In this document: positions 25,330 through 36,929 of the stretch, piece after piece
Numbering within the stretch: position 1 is the first letter of the stretch
Layout of the letters: each line of letters starts with the position of its first letter
DNA from: Bacillus sp. EB600
GTDB lineage: Bacteria > Bacillota > Bacilli > Bacillales > Cytobacillaceae
Direction: 5' to 3'
Length of the DNA: 64,000 nt
Assembly: GCF_024494385.1 (NCBI RefSeq)
Contig: NZ_JAEVLT010000020.1
Span: 23,485 to 87,484 of the forward strand
Program-made: the position numbers and the translations under genes
The notes under the pieces: model-generated
Told to the model about the DNA's origin: nothing
Database searches by the model: none
The model's input: the letters and a program-made list of their open reading frames with translations, nothing else

Positions 25330-26562
25330 TTGATACCGACAATATCGAATAACGAAATGGTTATTCTTGAACAAGAAAGTGTGACCTTACCTAAAGGTTT
25401 TAAAGCAGGGGGAATGAGTTGCGGTTTAAAAAAGAACAACAACCTTGACCTTGGCTATATCGTTTCTGATGTACCTGCAACTACAGCAGGAGTATATACA
25501 ACAAATACCTTTCAAGCAGCTCCATTGTTCGTTACGCAAGAGAGTATTGCTAAGGAGAAGAAAATCAAGGCTATTATCGTAAATTCCGGCAACGCCAATT
25601 CATGTACCGGAGATCAGGGGATAAAAGATGCCTATGAAATGCAAAAGCAATTTGCAAATGAACTTGGTATAAAAGAGCATTATGTTGCTGTAACTTCAAC
25701 AGGCGTTATTGGCGAACTAATGCCAATGGATAAAATTAAATCAGGAATCAAACAGATTCTTGGAAAAGAAAATGAAGCTGAAAGCAAATTTAAACAAGCC
25801 ATTTTAACAACTGACACTGCACCCAAAAATATTGGTGTGCAAATTAAAATAGACGGTAAAACAATCAGTATTGGTGGTGCTGCAAAGGGGTCGGGGATGA
25901 TTCATCCCAATATGGCAACAATGCTGGGCTTTGTTACGACTGATGCAAGTATTGAATATGAAAATTTAGTAACTGCCCTTAAAGACGTTACCAACCAGAC
26001 CTTTAATATGATCACCGTTGATGGAGATACAAGTACCAATGATATGGTATTAGTCATGGCCAATGGGATGGCAGGTAATGAACAGTTAACAAAAGGTCAT
26101 CCGGATTGGAACGTATTTGTAAATGGACTGAAAGTGGTATGTGAGGAACTTGCCAAAAAGATTGCTAAAGATGGCGAAGGGGCCACGAAATTAATTGAAG
26201 TGCAGGTAAACGGTGGGAATAGCCTGGCCGATGCACGTGCTGTTGGTAAAGCAATTATCTCTTCCAACTTAGTGAAAACAGCGATTTATGGAACAGACCC
26301 AAACTGGGGAAGAATCATTTCAGCAATCGGATATAGTGGTGTCCCGGTTGAGCCGAATGCAATTAAGGTTTCGATCGGATCATTTCTTGTATTCGAATCT
26401 GGACTGCCTTGTCCAATTATTGAATCAGAAGTTAAGGAATATTTAGAACATGATACCATTCAAATCTTGGTGGAATTAAATCAAGGTAACCATAGTGCAA
26501 CGGCATGGGGATGCGATTTAACTTATGATTATATCAAAATTAACGCATCGTACCGTACATGA
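25330..26562 (+). CDS. argJ: bifunctional glutamate N-acetyltransferase / amino-acid acetyltransferase
   Basis: ArgJ moves the acetyl group from N-acetylornithine to glutamate, and in bifunctional forms also makes N-acetylglutamate from acetyl-CoA. It self-cleaves before the Thr in HPNMATML into two chains. Other conserved blocks are VNSGNANSCTG, AAKGSGMI and GTDPNWGRI. The TTG at 25330 lies 9 nt after AAAGGGG; the in-frame TTG at 25321 abuts it. About 410 aa. With argJ present no argE is needed, and none is seen in the cluster. Confidence 0.95.
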   Translation: MIPTISNNEMVILEQESVTLPKGFKAGGMSCGLKKNNNLDLGYIVSDVPATTAGVYTTNTFQAAPLFVTQESIAKEKKIKAIIVNSGNANSCTGDQGIKDAYEMQKQFANELGIKEHYVAVTSTGVIGELMPMDKIKSGIKQILGKENEAESKFKQAILTTDTAPKNIGVQIKIDGKTISIGGAAKGSGMIHPNMATMLGFVTTDASIEYENLVTALKDVTNQTFNMITVDGDTSTNDMVLVMANGMAGNEQLTKGHPDWNVFVNGLKVVCEELAKKIAKDGEGATKLIEVQVNGGNSLADARAVGKAIISSNLVKTAIYGTDPNWGRIISAIGYSGVPVEPNAIKVSIGSFLVFESGLPCPIIESEVKEYLEHDTIQILVELNQGNHSATAWGCDLTYDYIKINASYRT

Positions 26563-26568
26563 GGTGAA

Positions 26569-27378
26569 ATGATGAAATACATTGTGATTAAATGGGGCGG
26601 CAGTGTCCTTGAAAAATTACCGAAAACTTTTTATAAAGATGTTGTTACACTACACCAATCAGGCGAATGGATCCCCATTATCGTTCATGGCGGAGGCCCT
26701 CTTATTACTGAACTATTACAAAAATTAAATGTAGAAACCAAGTTTGTAAATGGCCTTCGGGTAACAAGTCAACAAGTATTAGATATTGTTGAAATGGTGT
26801 TGAGCGGGGCAGTCAATAAACAAGTCGTCAGAAAGATTATGGAAGCAGGTGGAAATGCTTTCGGAGTAAGCGGTGTTGATGGCAGTTTGCTAAAAGCAAG
26901 GCCGACAGAGGCTTCCGAAACATTAGGATATGTTGGCGAGGTTGTCGAAGTCAACCATCTGCTGATTGAAGGAATTATAAATCAAGGTTATATACCGGTT
27001 ATTTCTCCAGTAGGGATTGGCGAAGGCGGGCAGCGGTATAACATTAACGGTGATGTTGCTGCATCGGCCATCGCAAAAGCACTAGGTGCTAATCTTTGTT
27101 TTATCAGCGATATACCGGGAATTATGGTAGAAAAGGACGGTAAAAAGACGAAGCTCGCGAAAGTTTCAAAGTCAGAGGTTGAAGAATTGATTAACAATCA
27201 AACTATATGGGGCGGAATGATCCCAAAAGTAAAAGCGGCAATCGATGGACTTGTTCATAATATACCCGAGGTTGGGATAGTTAATGGATTTGAGGAAAAT
27301 AGTTTATTGGATTATACAAATGGTATAGATGTGGGAACAAAAATTGTTTTAGACGAGGTGTTTAGTAATGACAAATAA
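26569..27378 (+). CDS. argB: acetylglutamate kinase
   Basis: This amino-acid kinase phosphorylates N-acetylglutamate with ATP and is usually the arginine-feedback point in species with ArgJ. Visible motifs are KWGGSVLE at the start, HGGGP (about 41-45), the acetylglutamate site VNGLRVTS, and GGMIPKVKAA near the end. About 269 aa. GAGGTG overlaps the argJ stop, and ATG occurs at both 26569 and 26572; the second may be the true start. It overlaps argD by 11 bp. Confidence 0.95.
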   Translation: MMKYIVIKWGGSVLEKLPKTFYKDVVTLHQSGEWIPIIVHGGGPLITELLQKLNVETKFVNGLRVTSQQVLDIVEMVLSGAVNKQVVRKIMEAGGNAFGVSGVDGSLLKARPTEASETLGYVGEVVEVNHLLIEGIINQGYIPVISPVGIGEGGQRYNINGDVAASAIAKALGANLCFISDIPGIMVEKDGKKTKLAKVSKSEVEELINNQTIWGGMIPKVKAAIDGLVHNIPEVGIVNGFEENSLLDYTNGIDVGTKIVLDEVFSNDK

Positions 27379-28555
27379 TCCTGGAGTCACCACAGTTTCA
27401 CCACTTATGGCAACATACGCCCGCTTCCCAATTACTTTGGTAAAAGGAAAAGGAAGCTATGTGTGGGATGATCAAGGGAAAAAATATTTAGATTTTACCT
27501 CAGGAATCGCCACCTGTAATTTAGGGCATGTACCGGATGTCGTAAAAGTAAAGCTTGAAGAGCAACTGCAAAGTTTGTGGCATTGTTCAAACCTTTATCA
27601 TATACAAAATCAGGAAGAACTAGCAGGACTGCTGGTTGCAAATAGCTGTGGTGACCAAGTGTTTTTTTGTAACAGCGGTGCGGAAGCCAATGAGGCGGCA
27701 ATTAAAATTGCAAGAAGGTATGCCCAAAAGGTTAAGGGTACAGATCAATACTTGGTTGTTACCTTCAAGCAATCATTTCATGGACGAACAATGGCAACAT
27801 TGTCGGCAACGGGTCAAGAAAAAATTCAAAAAGGTTTTTATCCATTAGTGTCAGGATTTCAATACCTTGCTTATAATGATTTTGCATCTTTAGATCTTCT
27901 TGCTGAACTTAAACCGGCAGCGGTTCTGCTTGAACTGATTCAAGGGGAGGGTGGAGTAATTCCAGCCGATCCAGAATGGGTGAAAAAGCTTGAAACTATT
28001 TGCAAAGAGAATGATATCCTCTTGATGGTAGATGAAATTCAAACGGGAATGGGAAGAACAGGAACACTGTTTTCCTATGAGCAATATGACATTGACCCAG
28101 ATGTTATAAGTCTAGCCAAAGGTCTCGGCTCAGGCTTGCCAATTGGGGCAATCATTGCGAAGGAAAGGGTCGCTAAAGCATTTGATCCGGGAAGCCATGG
28201 AAGCACATTTGGGGGAAATCCGTTTGTAACTGCAGCAGGAGTGGCGACAGTTACTCATATTGTTTCGAGCAATTTATTAAACCACGTAAATGAGATCGCA
28301 GCTTACTTAGATGCTAAGTTGGAAAATTTGAAAACAAAGTTTGACTTTATTAAAGAAGTTCGCGGTAAAGGACTCTTAAAAGGAATGGTTGTTGAAGTGA
28401 ACGCAGCAGACATTGTTCAAAAGGCAATCACAAATCAACTGCTTATTTTAACTGCAGGGCCTAGTGTTGTCCGTATTTTGCCGCCGCTGACAGCTACAAA
28501 AGAAGAAATTGATGAGTTTGCAGATATATTGGAAAATGTTTTCCAAAGTATATAG
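27368..28555 (+). CDS. argD: acetylornithine aminotransferase
   Basis: This PLP class III aminotransferase turns N-acetylglutamate semialdehyde into N-acetylornithine. It has the phosphate-binding NSGAEANEAAIK, the VDEIQTGMGRTG block and the Schiff-base lysine in SLAKGLGSGLPIGA (about residue 253). Length 395 aa is typical. It starts with ATG inside the argB end, an arrangement expected for coupled translation. Confidence 0.95.
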   Translation: MTNNPGVTTVSPLMATYARFPITLVKGKGSYVWDDQGKKYLDFTSGIATCNLGHVPDVVKVKLEEQLQSLWHCSNLYHIQNQEELAGLLVANSCGDQVFFCNSGAEANEAAIKIARRYAQKVKGTDQYLVVTFKQSFHGRTMATLSATGQEKIQKGFYPLVSGFQYLAYNDFASLDLLAELKPAAVLLELIQGEGGVIPADPEWVKKLETICKENDILLMVDEIQTGMGRTGTLFSYEQYDIDPDVISLAKGLGSGLPIGAIIAKERVAKAFDPGSHGSTFGGNPFVTAAGVATVTHIVSSNLLNHVNEIAAYLDAKLENLKTKFDFIKEVRGKGLLKGMVVEVNAADIVQKAITNQLLILTAGPSVVRILPPLTATKEEIDEFADILENVFQSI

Positions 28556-28572
28556 AGAAAGGCAGTGAAATT

Positions 28573-29655
28573 GTGAAACACGGATATCTTACTTTGGAAA
28601 CCGGGGAAATATTTGAAGGGGTTTTAATTGGTGCTAGTAAGGATTCTTTCGGAGAAGTTGTCTTTAATACAAGTATGACCGGGTACCAAGAAATCATTAC
28701 AGATCCCTCATATGCTGGGCAAATTATCACTTTTTGTTATCCGATTATTGGCAGTTACGGTATTAATACAAAAGATGATGAGAGTATTGATCCTGCTTTG
28801 TCAGGAGTCATTATCGGGGATTTATGTGAAACCCCAAGCCATTATCAATCCATTCAAAGGTTTTCTGAAAAACTAACACAAGCTGGCGTTTCAGGTCTGG
28901 CTGGAGTAGATACACGGTTACTTGTAAAAACGATTCGCAACCGAGGTACAGTAAAGGGGATTATCAGCGAGCAAACGATGGAACAAACAGCTTTTGCTGC
29001 TTTTCCAGAAAGTCCGTTTTGGGTTAATAAGGTATCAACGAAAAAAGTCACTACTTATACTAATCCAGGCCCTCACGTGGTATTAATGGACTTTGGCTAT
29101 AAAAAGTCCATTTTGAATGCACTTTTAGAGGAGAATTGCTCCGTAACGGTTGTGCCATATAATACCCCATTTGAAAAAGTAAAATCTTTATCACCAGACG
29201 GAGTATTGCTTTCCAACGGACCTAGTGATCCGATGGAGCTGAAACAATGGTTTCCTGAGATTAAAAAGATTAGTAAACATTATCCAACACTAGGAATTTG
29301 CCTGGGCCACCAATTAATTGCGCTGGCATTTGGTGCGAAAACAACAAAATTAGCTTACGGACATCGAGGCGCAAATCATCCGGTTAAGGAACTGATGACC
29401 GGTAAAGTGAAAATTACCGCCCAAAATCATGGGTATGTTGTCGTTGACGATAGTATTGATACAAGCGAATTTGAGATAACCTACCGAAATGTAAATGATC
29501 ATTCGATTGAAGGGCTAAAACACATAAAGTATCCGATTCAAACTGTGCAATTCCATCCAGAGGCACATCCGGGACCAAGCGATACCGCTTATATCTTAAA
29601 AGAGTTTGTCAGCCAAATTACTTCATTGGGAGAGACACGTTATGCCATTACGTAA
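28573..29655 (+). CDS. carA: carbamoyl-phosphate synthase, small (glutaminase) subunit, arginine type
   Basis: This subunit hydrolyses glutamine and passes ammonia to CarB. The C-terminal class I glutamine amidotransferase domain has the nucleophile Cys in GICLGHQL and the His-Glu pair in [12 protein letters not shown]. The N-terminal domain begins [13 protein letters not shown] and has the [14 protein letters not shown] block. Start GTG at 28573, about 10 nt after AAAGG. Being inside the arginine operon it is the arginine-specific copy; a pyrimidine copy is expected elsewhere. Overlaps carB by 14 bp. Confidence 0.95.
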   Translation: MKHGYLTLETGEIFEGVLIGASKDSFGEVVFNTSMTGYQEIITDPSYAGQIITFCYPIIGSYGINTKDDESIDPALSGVIIGDLCETPSHYQSIQRFSEKLTQAGVSGLAGVDTRLLVKTIRNRGTVKGIISEQTMEQTAFAAFPESPFWVNKVSTKKVTTYTNPGPHVVLMDFGYKKSILNALLEENCSVTVVPYNTPFEKVKSLSPDGVLLSNGPSDPMELKQWFPEIKKISKHYPTLGICLGHQLIALAFGAKTTKLAYGHRGANHPVKELMTGKVKITAQNHGYVVVDDSIDTSEFEITYRNVNDHSIEGLKHIKYPIQTVQFHPEAHPGPSDTAYILKEFVSQITSLGETRYAIT

Positions 29656-32600
29656 AAATTTAAAAAAAGTACTAGTGATCGGATCAGGTCCCATTGTGAT
29701 TGGGCAGGCAGCTGAATTTGATTATGCTGGAACTCAGGCATGCATTGCCTTGAAGGAAGAAGGCATTGAGGTTGTTTTGATCAATAATAATCCGGCTACT
29801 ATTATGACTGATGAAACAGTGGCAGATAAAGTATATATGGAGCCGCTTACTATAAATACGATCGAGAAAATTATTAAGAAAGAAAAACCCGATGGGATTA
29901 TCGGAACCCTTGGCGGGCAAACAGGCTTGAATCTTGCTGTTGAGCTTTATGAACAGAACATTTTGGAAAAATATAATGTCGAGTTATTAGGGACTTCTGT
30001 TGAATCTATTAAAAACGGTGAGGATCGTGAAAGATTCCGCAACTTAATGCTTAAAATTGGTGAGCCTATACCAGATTCGAGCATCATTCATAGCTATGAA
30101 AAAGGTGTACAATTTGTTAAGGAAATAGGTTATCCCGTCATCATTCGCCCTGCTTATACGCTTGGAGGAGACGGAGGAGGCTTTGCACATAACGATGCCG
30201 AGCTTGAGGCTGTTCTAAAAAAAGGCTTATCTGCAAGCCCTATTCACCAGGTGCTGGTGGAAAGAAGCATTAAAGGCTGGAAAGAAATTGAGTATGAAGT
30301 TATGCGAGATGCAAATGATACATGTATTATCGTTTGTAATATGGAGAACATGGATCCCGTAGGCGTTCATACCGGAGATTCCATTGTTGTTGCTCCATCA
30401 CAAACCTTAACAGATGTTCAATATCAGATGCTTCGTGATGCATCAATCAAAGTCATTCGAGAATTAAAAATTATCGGAGGCTGTAACATCCAATTTGCAC
30501 TTAACCCCTATTCAAACGAGTATTGTATCATTGAAGTAAACCCAAGGGTAAGTCGTTCCTCCGCATTAGCCTCTAAAGCTACCGGATATCCAATTGCCCG
30601 GATGGCTGCAAAATGTTCGATTGGCTACCATTTAGATGAAATAGTAAATCCGATTACCGGCAATACGTTTGCTTCATTTGAGCCGGCGATTGATTATATT
30701 GTGGTAAAACTGCCGCGTTTTCCGTTTGATAAGTTTCCTGAGGCAGATCGATCTCTTGGAACACAGATGAAAGCAACAGGTGAAGTAATGGCGATTGATC
30801 GGACATTTGAAGGTGCGCTAAATAAAGCCATTCGTTCGCTGGAGTTGAATGTATACAGCTTAACAAATGCTGTACATCAATCATGGGATACGGATACTTT
30901 GTTTGAAATGCTGGAAAAGGCGAATGATCAGCGTTTATTCGTTATTGCTGAGGCGATGAAGCGGGATGTGCCGCTTGAAAAAATTCAGCAACTAACCCAG
31001 ATCGATCCATGGTTTTTACACAAAATTAGCTCAATCGTCGAGTTGGAAAAGGAATTATCCACTTATACATGGGATGATGTACCGACTTCATTGCTTAAAA
31101 TAGCAAAGCGTCACAACATTTCTGATAAACTGTTAGCCAAAATTTATTTAGTACCTGAGAAACAAATCAGGAGTAAATGGAAGCAATTAAATTGGCAGCC
31201 TGGTTATAAAATGGTCGATACATGTTCCGCAGAATTTGATGCGATTACTCCTTACTATTACTCCACTTGGCTGGGGTTTGATGAGGTGGAAGCGACAGAC
31301 GGAAGAAAAATCTTAGTTATTGGCTCTGGGCCGATCCGAATTGGTCAGGGGGTTGAATTTGATTACTGTTCTGTCCATGCAGCGAAAGCAATTAAGAAAA
31401 AAGGGTATGAAGCAGTCGTTATTAACAATAATCCAGAAACGGTGAGCACAGACTATTCAGTGGCAGATCGACTTTATTTTGAGCCGTTAGCTGTTGAAGA
31501 TGTTATGAATGTAATCGAAAAAGAAAAGGTTGAAGGAGTCCTAATTCAATTTGGGGGACAAACAGCCATAAATATTGCGAGCGCATTGGAAGAAGAAGGA
31601 GTCAAGATTTTAGGAACAACAGTCGCTGATGTTGATAAATTAGAAGATCGAAAAGAATTTTATCAGTTGCTGGAAGAATTAGATATTCCTCATATTAATG
31701 GTGAGATTGCGAACCATTCGGAGGAAGTGTTAGCAGCAGCTGCTAAACTTGGTTACCCGGTTTTAGTTCGCCCGTCCTATGTGATCGGCGGTCAATCAAT
31801 GTTTACGATTTATACGGAGGAAGAATTAAAACGATATATTCATCAATTAATTGAAAATTCCCAGGATCAAATGTGGCCGTTGCTTGTAGACCGTTATATG
31901 CCTGGACTTGAATGTGAAATTGATGTAATCAGTGATGGCCATGAAATTGTCGTCCCAGGTATATTTGAGCATATCGAAAGAGCCGGCGTACACTCCGGGG
32001 ATAGCATTACTGTGTTTCCTCCTGTATCTTTATCCATTGAAATGAAAGAAATATTAATTGACTACGCTGGTAGAATTGCTAAATCATTGCCGATTGTTGG
32101 CATAATGAATATACAGTTTGTCATTTATGAAAATACAGTTTATGTTCTAGAGGTGAATCCTCGCTCTTCAAGAACTGTTCCAATTATTAGCAAAGTGACA
32201 GGTACTCCAATGATTGAATGGGCAATAAGAGTTCAATTAGGGGAGAAGTTAAAGGATATTTGTTCGATCCAAGGATTAATGCCAGAACCACATTATTACT
32301 CAGTAAAAACACCTGTATTTTCTTCAAGAAAATTAAAAGGTGTAGACCCTGTTCTTGGACCAGAGATGAAATCAACTGGTGAAATTCTCGGATTAGGTAT
32401 CACACTTGATGAGGCACTGAAAAAGGCCCTTCCGTTAATGGAGGAACAACTAGATGATGAAGATTATCTTTTGTGCTCCATCTCTGACCGAGCTAAAGAA
32501 GAGAGCCTGCCTATTATTAAAGACTTGGCTTTTAATAAATTCAAGCTTGCCGCAACAGAAGGTACAGCCCAATTCCTTCAAGAGAATGGGATCATGGTAG

Positions 32601-32875
32601 AAGAAATTATTAAGGATTCAGATCAATTAAATAACTTTTTTCGAACTCAAAAAGTCAGAGCGGTCATCAATATTCCAAGCGAAGGGCGCAACGATAGTAA
32701 GTTTGGATTTTATATCCGCGAGCAATCAGTGAAATTTAATGTACCATGTTATACCCATTTTGATACCGTAAAAACCATCATTGGGTTAAGAAATCAAAAT
32801 TCTTTTGACTCAAGTGTTTTTACCTTAGGGGAATATCACAAAATTGAAGGAAGTCCTATAGGAGGGGCACTATAA
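29642..32875 (+). CDS. carB: carbamoyl-phosphate synthase, large subunit, arginine type
   Basis: The 1077-aa large subunit makes carbamoyl phosphate from bicarbonate, ammonia and two ATP. Two homologous ATP-grasp halves are seen, each opening with a VIGSGP motif (about residues 10 and 558) and containing a NPR-type metal site ([20 protein letters not shown]). The last 130 residues form the allosteric domain. ATG 29642 has GGGAG upstream within carA; the longer frame from 29606 is rejected. A single uninterrupted reading frame. Confidence 0.96.
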   Translation: MPLRKNLKKVLVIGSGPIVIGQAAEFDYAGTQACIALKEEGIEVVLINNNPATIMTDETVADKVYMEPLTINTIEKIIKKEKPDGIIGTLGGQTGLNLAVELYEQNILEKYNVELLGTSVESIKNGEDRERFRNLMLKIGEPIPDSSIIHSYEKGVQFVKEIGYPVIIRPAYTLGGDGGGFAHNDAELEAVLKKGLSASPIHQVLVERSIKGWKEIEYEVMRDANDTCIIVCNMENMDPVGVHTGDSIVVAPSQTLTDVQYQMLRDASIKVIRELKIIGGCNIQFALNPYSNEYCIIEVNPRVSRSSALASKATGYPIARMAAKCSIGYHLDEIVNPITGNTFASFEPAIDYIVVKLPRFPFDKFPEADRSLGTQMKATGEVMAIDRTFEGALNKAIRSLELNVYSLTNAVHQSWDTDTLFEMLEKANDQRLFVIAEAMKRDVPLEKIQQLTQIDPWFLHKISSIVELEKELSTYTWDDVPTSLLKIAKRHNISDKLLAKIYLVPEKQIRSKWKQLNWQPGYKMVDTCSAEFDAITPYYYSTWLGFDEVEATDGRKILVIGSGPIRIGQGVEFDYCSVHAAKAIKKKGYEAVVINNNPETVSTDYSVADRLYFEPLAVEDVMNVIEKEKVEGVLIQFGGQTAINIASALEEEGVKILGTTVADVDKLEDRKEFYQLLEELDIPHINGEIANHSEEVLAAAAKLGYPVLVRPSYVIGGQSMFTIYTEEELKRYIHQLIENSQDQMWPLLVDRYMPGLECEIDVISDGHEIVVPGIFEHIERAGVHSGDSITVFPPVSLSIEMKEILIDYAGRIAKSLPIVGIMNIQFVIYENTVYVLEVNPRSSRTVPIISKVTGTPMIEWAIRVQLGEKLKDICSIQGLMPEPHYYSVKTPVFSSRKLKGVDPVLGPEMKSTGEILGLGITLDEALKKALPLMEEQLDDEDYLLCSISDRAKEESLPIIKDLAFNKFKLAATEGTAQFLQENGIMVEEIIKDSDQLNNFFRTQKVRAVINIPSEGRNDSKFGFYIREQSVKFNVPCYTHFDTVKTIIGLRNQNSFDSSVFTLGEYHKIEGSPIGGAL

Positions 32876-32876
32876 A

Positions 32877-33854
32877 ATGGTAAATACAATAAAAACGATT
32901 GATAACATTGAAGTAATACAGGAAAGTTTAAAAGGAAAGGACTTTTTGAAAATTGCTGATTTTCAACCAGGAGAGATATTATATTTGCTTGAAGAAGCAC
33001 AGGAATTAAAAAAATTACAAAAACAAGGCATACCCCATCCATTTCTGAGCGGGAAAGTATTAGGGATGTTGTTTGAAAAATCGTCTACTCGTACACGTGT
33101 TTCTTTTGAAGTCGGAATGCTCCAATTAGGAGGGCATGCAATATTTTTAAGTCCTAGGGATATTCAACTAGGAAGAGGGGAAAGTATTTCTGATACCGCT
33201 AAGGTTTTATCAAGGTATCTCGATGCACTTATGATTAGAACCTTTTCACATGAGTCAATCGAAGAATTTGCTTACCATTCCGATGCACCAATTATTAACG
33301 GTTTAACTGACCCTCATCACCCTGTACAGGTGATGGCTGATTTATTAACGATATTGGAACATAAAGGGAAGTTAGAAGGCCTGAAGCTTTGCTATGTTGG
33401 CGATGGAAATAATAATGTAACACACTCACTAATCGAAGGTGCAGCTAAAGTTGGTATGCATATTAGTGTAGCCAGTCCAAAAAAATATCAACCAAATCAA
33501 GAAATCGTCGCTAAAGCAATCGAGGATGCAAAAGTAACGGGAAGTAAGATATCAATTTTAGAAGATCCAATTGAAGCAATGAAGGATGCTGACGTGGTTG
33601 TAACAGATGTTTGGACCAGCATGGGCTTCGAGGAAGAAGCACAAGAAAGAATTAATGCATTTCAATCGTACCAAGTGAATGAGGCGCTTTGTAGTTATGC
33701 AAAAAGTGATTATATTTTTATGCATTGCCTGCCGGCACACCGTGGTGAAGAGGTGACAGCTGAGATCATTGATGGACCTCATTCAGTTGTATTTGATGAA
33801 GCGGAGAATCGTTTGCATGCCCAAAAAGCTGTTTTAAAGGCATTGCTTTCATAA
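32877..33854 (+). CDS. argF: ornithine carbamoyltransferase
   Basis: This enzyme joins ornithine and carbamoyl phosphate to give citrulline. Diagnostic motifs are the phosphate-binding SSTRTRVSFE, HPVQ, DVWTSMG and the ornithine-loop HCLPAHRGEEV. Length 325 aa. It follows carB by one base with GGAGG 11 nt before the ATG. This anabolic enzyme uses the product of the preceding carAB directly. No terminator is evident between it and argG; an ARG-box-like site lies there. Confidence 0.95.
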   Translation: MVNTIKTIDNIEVIQESLKGKDFLKIADFQPGEILYLLEEAQELKKLQKQGIPHPFLSGKVLGMLFEKSSTRTRVSFEVGMLQLGGHAIFLSPRDIQLGRGESISDTAKVLSRYLDALMIRTFSHESIEEFAYHSDAPIINGLTDPHHPVQVMADLLTILEHKGKLEGLKLCYVGDGNNNVTHSLIEGAAKVGMHISVASPKKYQPNQEIVAKAIEDAKVTGSKISILEDPIEAMKDADVVVTDVWTSMGFEEEAQERINAFQSYQVNEALCSYAKSDYIFMHCLPAHRGEEVTAEIIDGPHSVVFDEAENRLHAQKAVLKALLS

Positions 33855-33913
33855 AATACAATAATCAATAAGAATTTTTTTAAAAAAACAGTGGCATTTT
33901 TTCTGAGTTAATG

Positions 33914-33947
33914 TATAATAATTCTATCGAATGAATTTTAATGCAAT
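33914..33947 (+). promoter_or_regulatory. argG promoter -10 with overlapping ARG box
   Basis: TATAAT at 33914-33919 is followed by AATGAATTTTAATGCAAT (33930-33947), which matches about 14 of 18 positions of the Bacillus ArgR/AhrC consensus as I remember it. Its placement at the start site and 20 bp before the start codon suits repression by arginine. I could not identify a good -35. Confidence 0.55.
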
Positions 33948-33967
33948 GGAATGTGAGGAGAATACAA

Positions 33968-35182
33968 GTGGCGAAAGAAAAAATAGTCTTAGCATATTCA
34001 GGTGGTTTGGATACATCTGTTTCAGTTAAATGGATTCAGGAAAAATACGGTTATGATGTCATTGCTTTAGGATTGGATGTTGGTGAAGGAAAAGATCTTG
34101 AAGCAATCAAAAATAAAGCTTTAAATGTTGGAGCAATTAAAGCATATATGATAGATGCAAAAGAAATGCTTGCAAAGGATTATATTTTACCTGCATTAAA
34201 AGCAAATTGCTTATATGAAGGTAAATATCCATTATCATCTGCACTTTCACGTCCATTAATTTCAAAACTATTGGTGGATGTTGCTGAAAAAGAAGGTGCA
34301 ACAGCAGTTGCTCACGGATGTACAGGAAAAGGAAACGACCAAGTTCGTTTTGAAGTATCGATTCAAGCGTTAAACCCGAGCCTAAAGGTTGTCGCTCCTG
34401 TTCGTGAATGGGGAATGAATCGTGATGACGAAATCGAATATGCGGAAAAGAATGGAATTCCTGTCCCGGCTAATTTAGACAACCCATATTCAATTGATGC
34501 AAATATATGGGGACGTGCTTGTGAGGCAGGCGTTCTTGAAAATCCTTGGAATGAAGCTCCTGAAGGTGCTTTTGCGTGGACGACTCCCGTTGAGTTGACA
34601 CCAGATGCCCCCGAGTACATCGAAATTGAATTTGAAAAAGGTGTGCCTGTTGCTCTTAACGGAGAAAAGCTTCCTTTGGTTCAATTGATTGAAACATTAA
34701 ATCTGCTTGGCGGCAAACATGGAATTGGCCGTATTGATCATATTGAAAACCGTTTAGTTGGAATAAAATCACGTGAAGTGTATGAAAATCCAGCTGCATT
34801 AATATTAATTAATGCACATAAAGAATTAGAATTTTTAACACTTCCTCGCGAAGTTACTCAATTTAAGACTCAAGTTGAGCAGCAAATGACAAAACTTATT
34901 TATGAAGGATTATGGTATTCACCATTAAAAGCTGCACTTGATGCTTTTGTTGAAGAAACACAAGAAACTGTTTCTGGAACAATCCGCATTAAACTTTTCA
35001 AAGGCAGCCATACAGTTGTTGCCCGTAAGTCAGATAACAGTCTCTATAATGAAGAACTGGCTACTTACTCTAAAGGTGATGCGTTTGATCATCAAGCAGC
35101 AGAAGGATTCATTAAGATTTTTGGTTTACCAACAAAAGTTTTTTCTGAAGTTAACAAAAAAAAAGAAATAATCGTTAAATAA
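33968..35182 (+). CDS. argG: argininosuccinate synthase
   Basis: This ATP-dependent enzyme condenses citrulline and aspartate. The N-type pyrophosphatase P-loop [14 protein letters not shown] is at the N-terminus, and [13 protein letters not shown] and [13 protein letters not shown] blocks are conserved. At about 404 aa it equals the B. subtilis enzyme. GTG 33968 is chosen since GAGGAG lies 7 nt upstream; the 9-codon extension to 33941 would overlap the ARG box. Confidence 0.95.
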   Translation: MAKEKIVLAYSGGLDTSVSVKWIQEKYGYDVIALGLDVGEGKDLEAIKNKALNVGAIKAYMIDAKEMLAKDYILPALKANCLYEGKYPLSSALSRPLISKLLVDVAEKEGATAVAHGCTGKGNDQVRFEVSIQALNPSLKVVAPVREWGMNRDDEIEYAEKNGIPVPANLDNPYSIDANIWGRACEAGVLENPWNEAPEGAFAWTTPVELTPDAPEYIEIEFEKGVPVALNGEKLPLVQLIETLNLLGGKHGIGRIDHIENRLVGIKSREVYENPAALILINAHKELEFLTLPREVTQFKTQVEQQMTKLIYEGLWYSPLKAALDAFVEETQETVSGTIRIKLFKGSHTVVARKSDNSLYNEELATYSKGDAFDHQAAEGFIKIFGLPTKVFSEVNKKKEIIVK

Positions 35183-35207
35183 AAATTATATACTAATACG
35201 TAAGAGG

Positions 35208-35233
35208 TGCCCTCGAAATTCATTTCGAGGGCA
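35208..35233 (+). terminator. argG-argH intercistronic hairpin
   Basis: A perfect 11-bp stem (TGCCCTCGAAA / TTTCGAGGGCA) has a TTCA loop. ATCTGCTTG follows, not a T-run, so it is more likely an mRNA processing or stabilising element than a terminator. Confidence 0.6.
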
Positions 35234-35262
35234 ATCTGCTTGATGATAAGGAGGAGTTCGGC

Positions 35263-36639
35263 GTGGCAAAGTTATGGGGTGGACGTTTTACAAAGGAAAC
35301 AAATAAACTCGTTGAGGAATTTACCGCTTCAATTCCATTTGATCAAAAACTAGCCAAAGAGGATATCGCTGGAAGTATGGCCCATGTTCAAATGTTAGGT
35401 GAATGTGGAATCATTCCGCAAGAGGATGCTGATAAAATTAAAAACGGCCTGCTTACGATCAAAACAAAGCTTGATAATAATCAGGTGGATTTTTTAGTTG
35501 AAGATGAAGATATTCATATGAATATTGAAAGATTATTAACGGAAACAATAGGTCAAGTCGGCGGTAAGCTGCATACAGGACGAAGCCGTAATGACCAAGT
35601 AGCTGTGGATATGCATCTCTATTTAAGAACAAAAACAACCGAAATTATAAAATTAGTTGAAGATGTCCAATCATCGTTAATCGAGCAGGCAAAAGCGAAT
35701 GTAGATACATTAATTCCAGGGTATACTCATCTTCAACGTGCACAGCCTGTATCCTTTGCACACCATTTAATGGCTTATTTTTGGATGTTGGAACGAGACA
35801 AAGGGAGATTAATGGATAGCCTGAAACGTATCAATTGGATGCCACTTGGGGCTGGGGCTTTAGCAGGGACAACCTTCCCGATTAATCGTGAACGAGTTGC
35901 GGAGATTTTAGGCTTTGAAACCGTCTATCCTAATAGTATGGATGCTGTGAGTGATCGTGATTTTATCCTTGAATTTTTATCGATCGGTTCCATCATCATG
36001 ACGCATATTTCAAGATTATCTGAAGAACTTGTAATCTGGTCGAGTCAAGAATTTCAATTTGTAGAATTAGATGATTCATTCTGTACTGGCTCAAGTATTA
36101 TGCCGCAAAAGAAAAATCCGGATGTTCCGGAGCTTCTAAGAGGGAAAACAGGCCGTACATATGGTAATTTAATTGGATTGCTAACTGTTCTCAAGGGGCT
36201 GCCACTAGCGTACAATAAGGATCTACAGGAAGATAAAGAGGGTATGTTTGATACGGTTGAAACACTGGAAGGTTCCCTTAAATTATTGGCGCCAATGATT
36301 GAAACGATGACAGTTAAAAAAGATGTTATGCGCAAAGCAATCAATAATGATTTTTCTAATGCAACTGATATTGCAGATTACCTAGTGCGTAAGGGAGTGC
36401 CATTCCGTGAAGCACATGAAATAATCGGAAAAATTGTTCTATATGCCATCCAGCATCAAAAATATTTACTGGACTTGTCCTTTGAAGAGTATCAGCAGTT
36501 CAGTCCATTATTTGAAGATGATATCTATGCGGTCTTGTCACCAGAGCATGTAGTGGCTGTAAGAAATAGCTTCGGAGGAACATCTCCAGAGCAGGTGAAA
36601 CAACAGATTACATTGGCAGAGGGTAAGCTTCATAATTGA
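35263..36639 (+). CDS. argH: argininosuccinate lyase
   Basis: This 458-aa tetrameric lyase of the fumarase/aspartase superfamily splits argininosuccinate into arginine and fumarate. It has [13 protein letters not shown], the HLQRAQPVS block with the general-base region, and the signature loop [15 protein letters not shown]. Start GTG at 35263 follows GGAGGAG. Final gene of the arginine block. No clear terminator follows before the next promoter. Confidence 0.96.
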   Translation: MAKLWGGRFTKETNKLVEEFTASIPFDQKLAKEDIAGSMAHVQMLGECGIIPQEDADKIKNGLLTIKTKLDNNQVDFLVEDEDIHMNIERLLTETIGQVGGKLHTGRSRNDQVAVDMHLYLRTKTTEIIKLVEDVQSSLIEQAKANVDTLIPGYTHLQRAQPVSFAHHLMAYFWMLERDKGRLMDSLKRINWMPLGAGALAGTTFPINRERVAEILGFETVYPNSMDAVSDRDFILEFLSIGSIIMTHISRLSEELVIWSSQEFQFVELDDSFCTGSSIMPQKKNPDVPELLRGKTGRTYGNLIGLLTVLKGLPLAYNKDLQEDKEGMFDTVETLEGSLKLLAPMIETMTVKKDVMRKAINNDFSNATDIADYLVRKGVPFREAHEIIGKIVLYAIQHQKYLLDLSFEEYQQFSPLFEDDIYAVLSPEHVVAVRNSFGGTSPEQVKQQITLAEGKLHN

Positions 36640-36675
36640 ATACAGCCCTTTTTTTGAATAATTAGTTTTAAATGA

Positions 36676-36704
36676 TTGACATAAATAAATAATTGCACTA
36701 GAAT
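36676..36704 (+). promoter_or_regulatory. sigma-A promoter for the SAM riboswitch and hom
   Basis: Consensus TTGACA (36676-36681) and TAGAAT (36699-36704) with exactly 17 bp between them. Transcription would start about 40 bp before the riboswitch. Confidence 0.85.
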
Positions 36705-36747
36705 TGCAATTATATTATGAAAATATAATTTAATTTAATACTATATA

Positions 36748-36896
36748 CTCTTATCCAGAGCGGCGGAGGGACTAGGCCCGATGAAGCCCGGCAACCATCA
36801 AGGTATTCCTTGAAAAGGTGCTAATTCCTGCAGGTTATTTAATAACCTGAAAGATAAGGGGAGGAAAAGCCCTCTTCTTATGAAGAGGGCTTTTTC
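36748..36896 (+). promoter_or_regulatory. SAM-I riboswitch (S-box) with intrinsic terminator
   Basis: The leader contains CTCTTATC paired with GATAAGG.GAG as P1, then GGCGGAGGGAC, GCCCGATGAAGCCCGGCAACC and later arms CCTTGAAAAGGTGC and a GCAGGTTATT hairpin, all diagnostic of the S-box aptamer (36748-36863). It is followed by a terminator AAAGCCCTCTTC / GAAGAGGGC-TTTTT (36866-36896). High S-adenosylmethionine should stop transcription of the downstream gene. Confidence 0.97.
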
Positions 36897-36929
36897 TTTA
36901 ATGTTGACTAAATAAAGGGGTGTAGCGGC

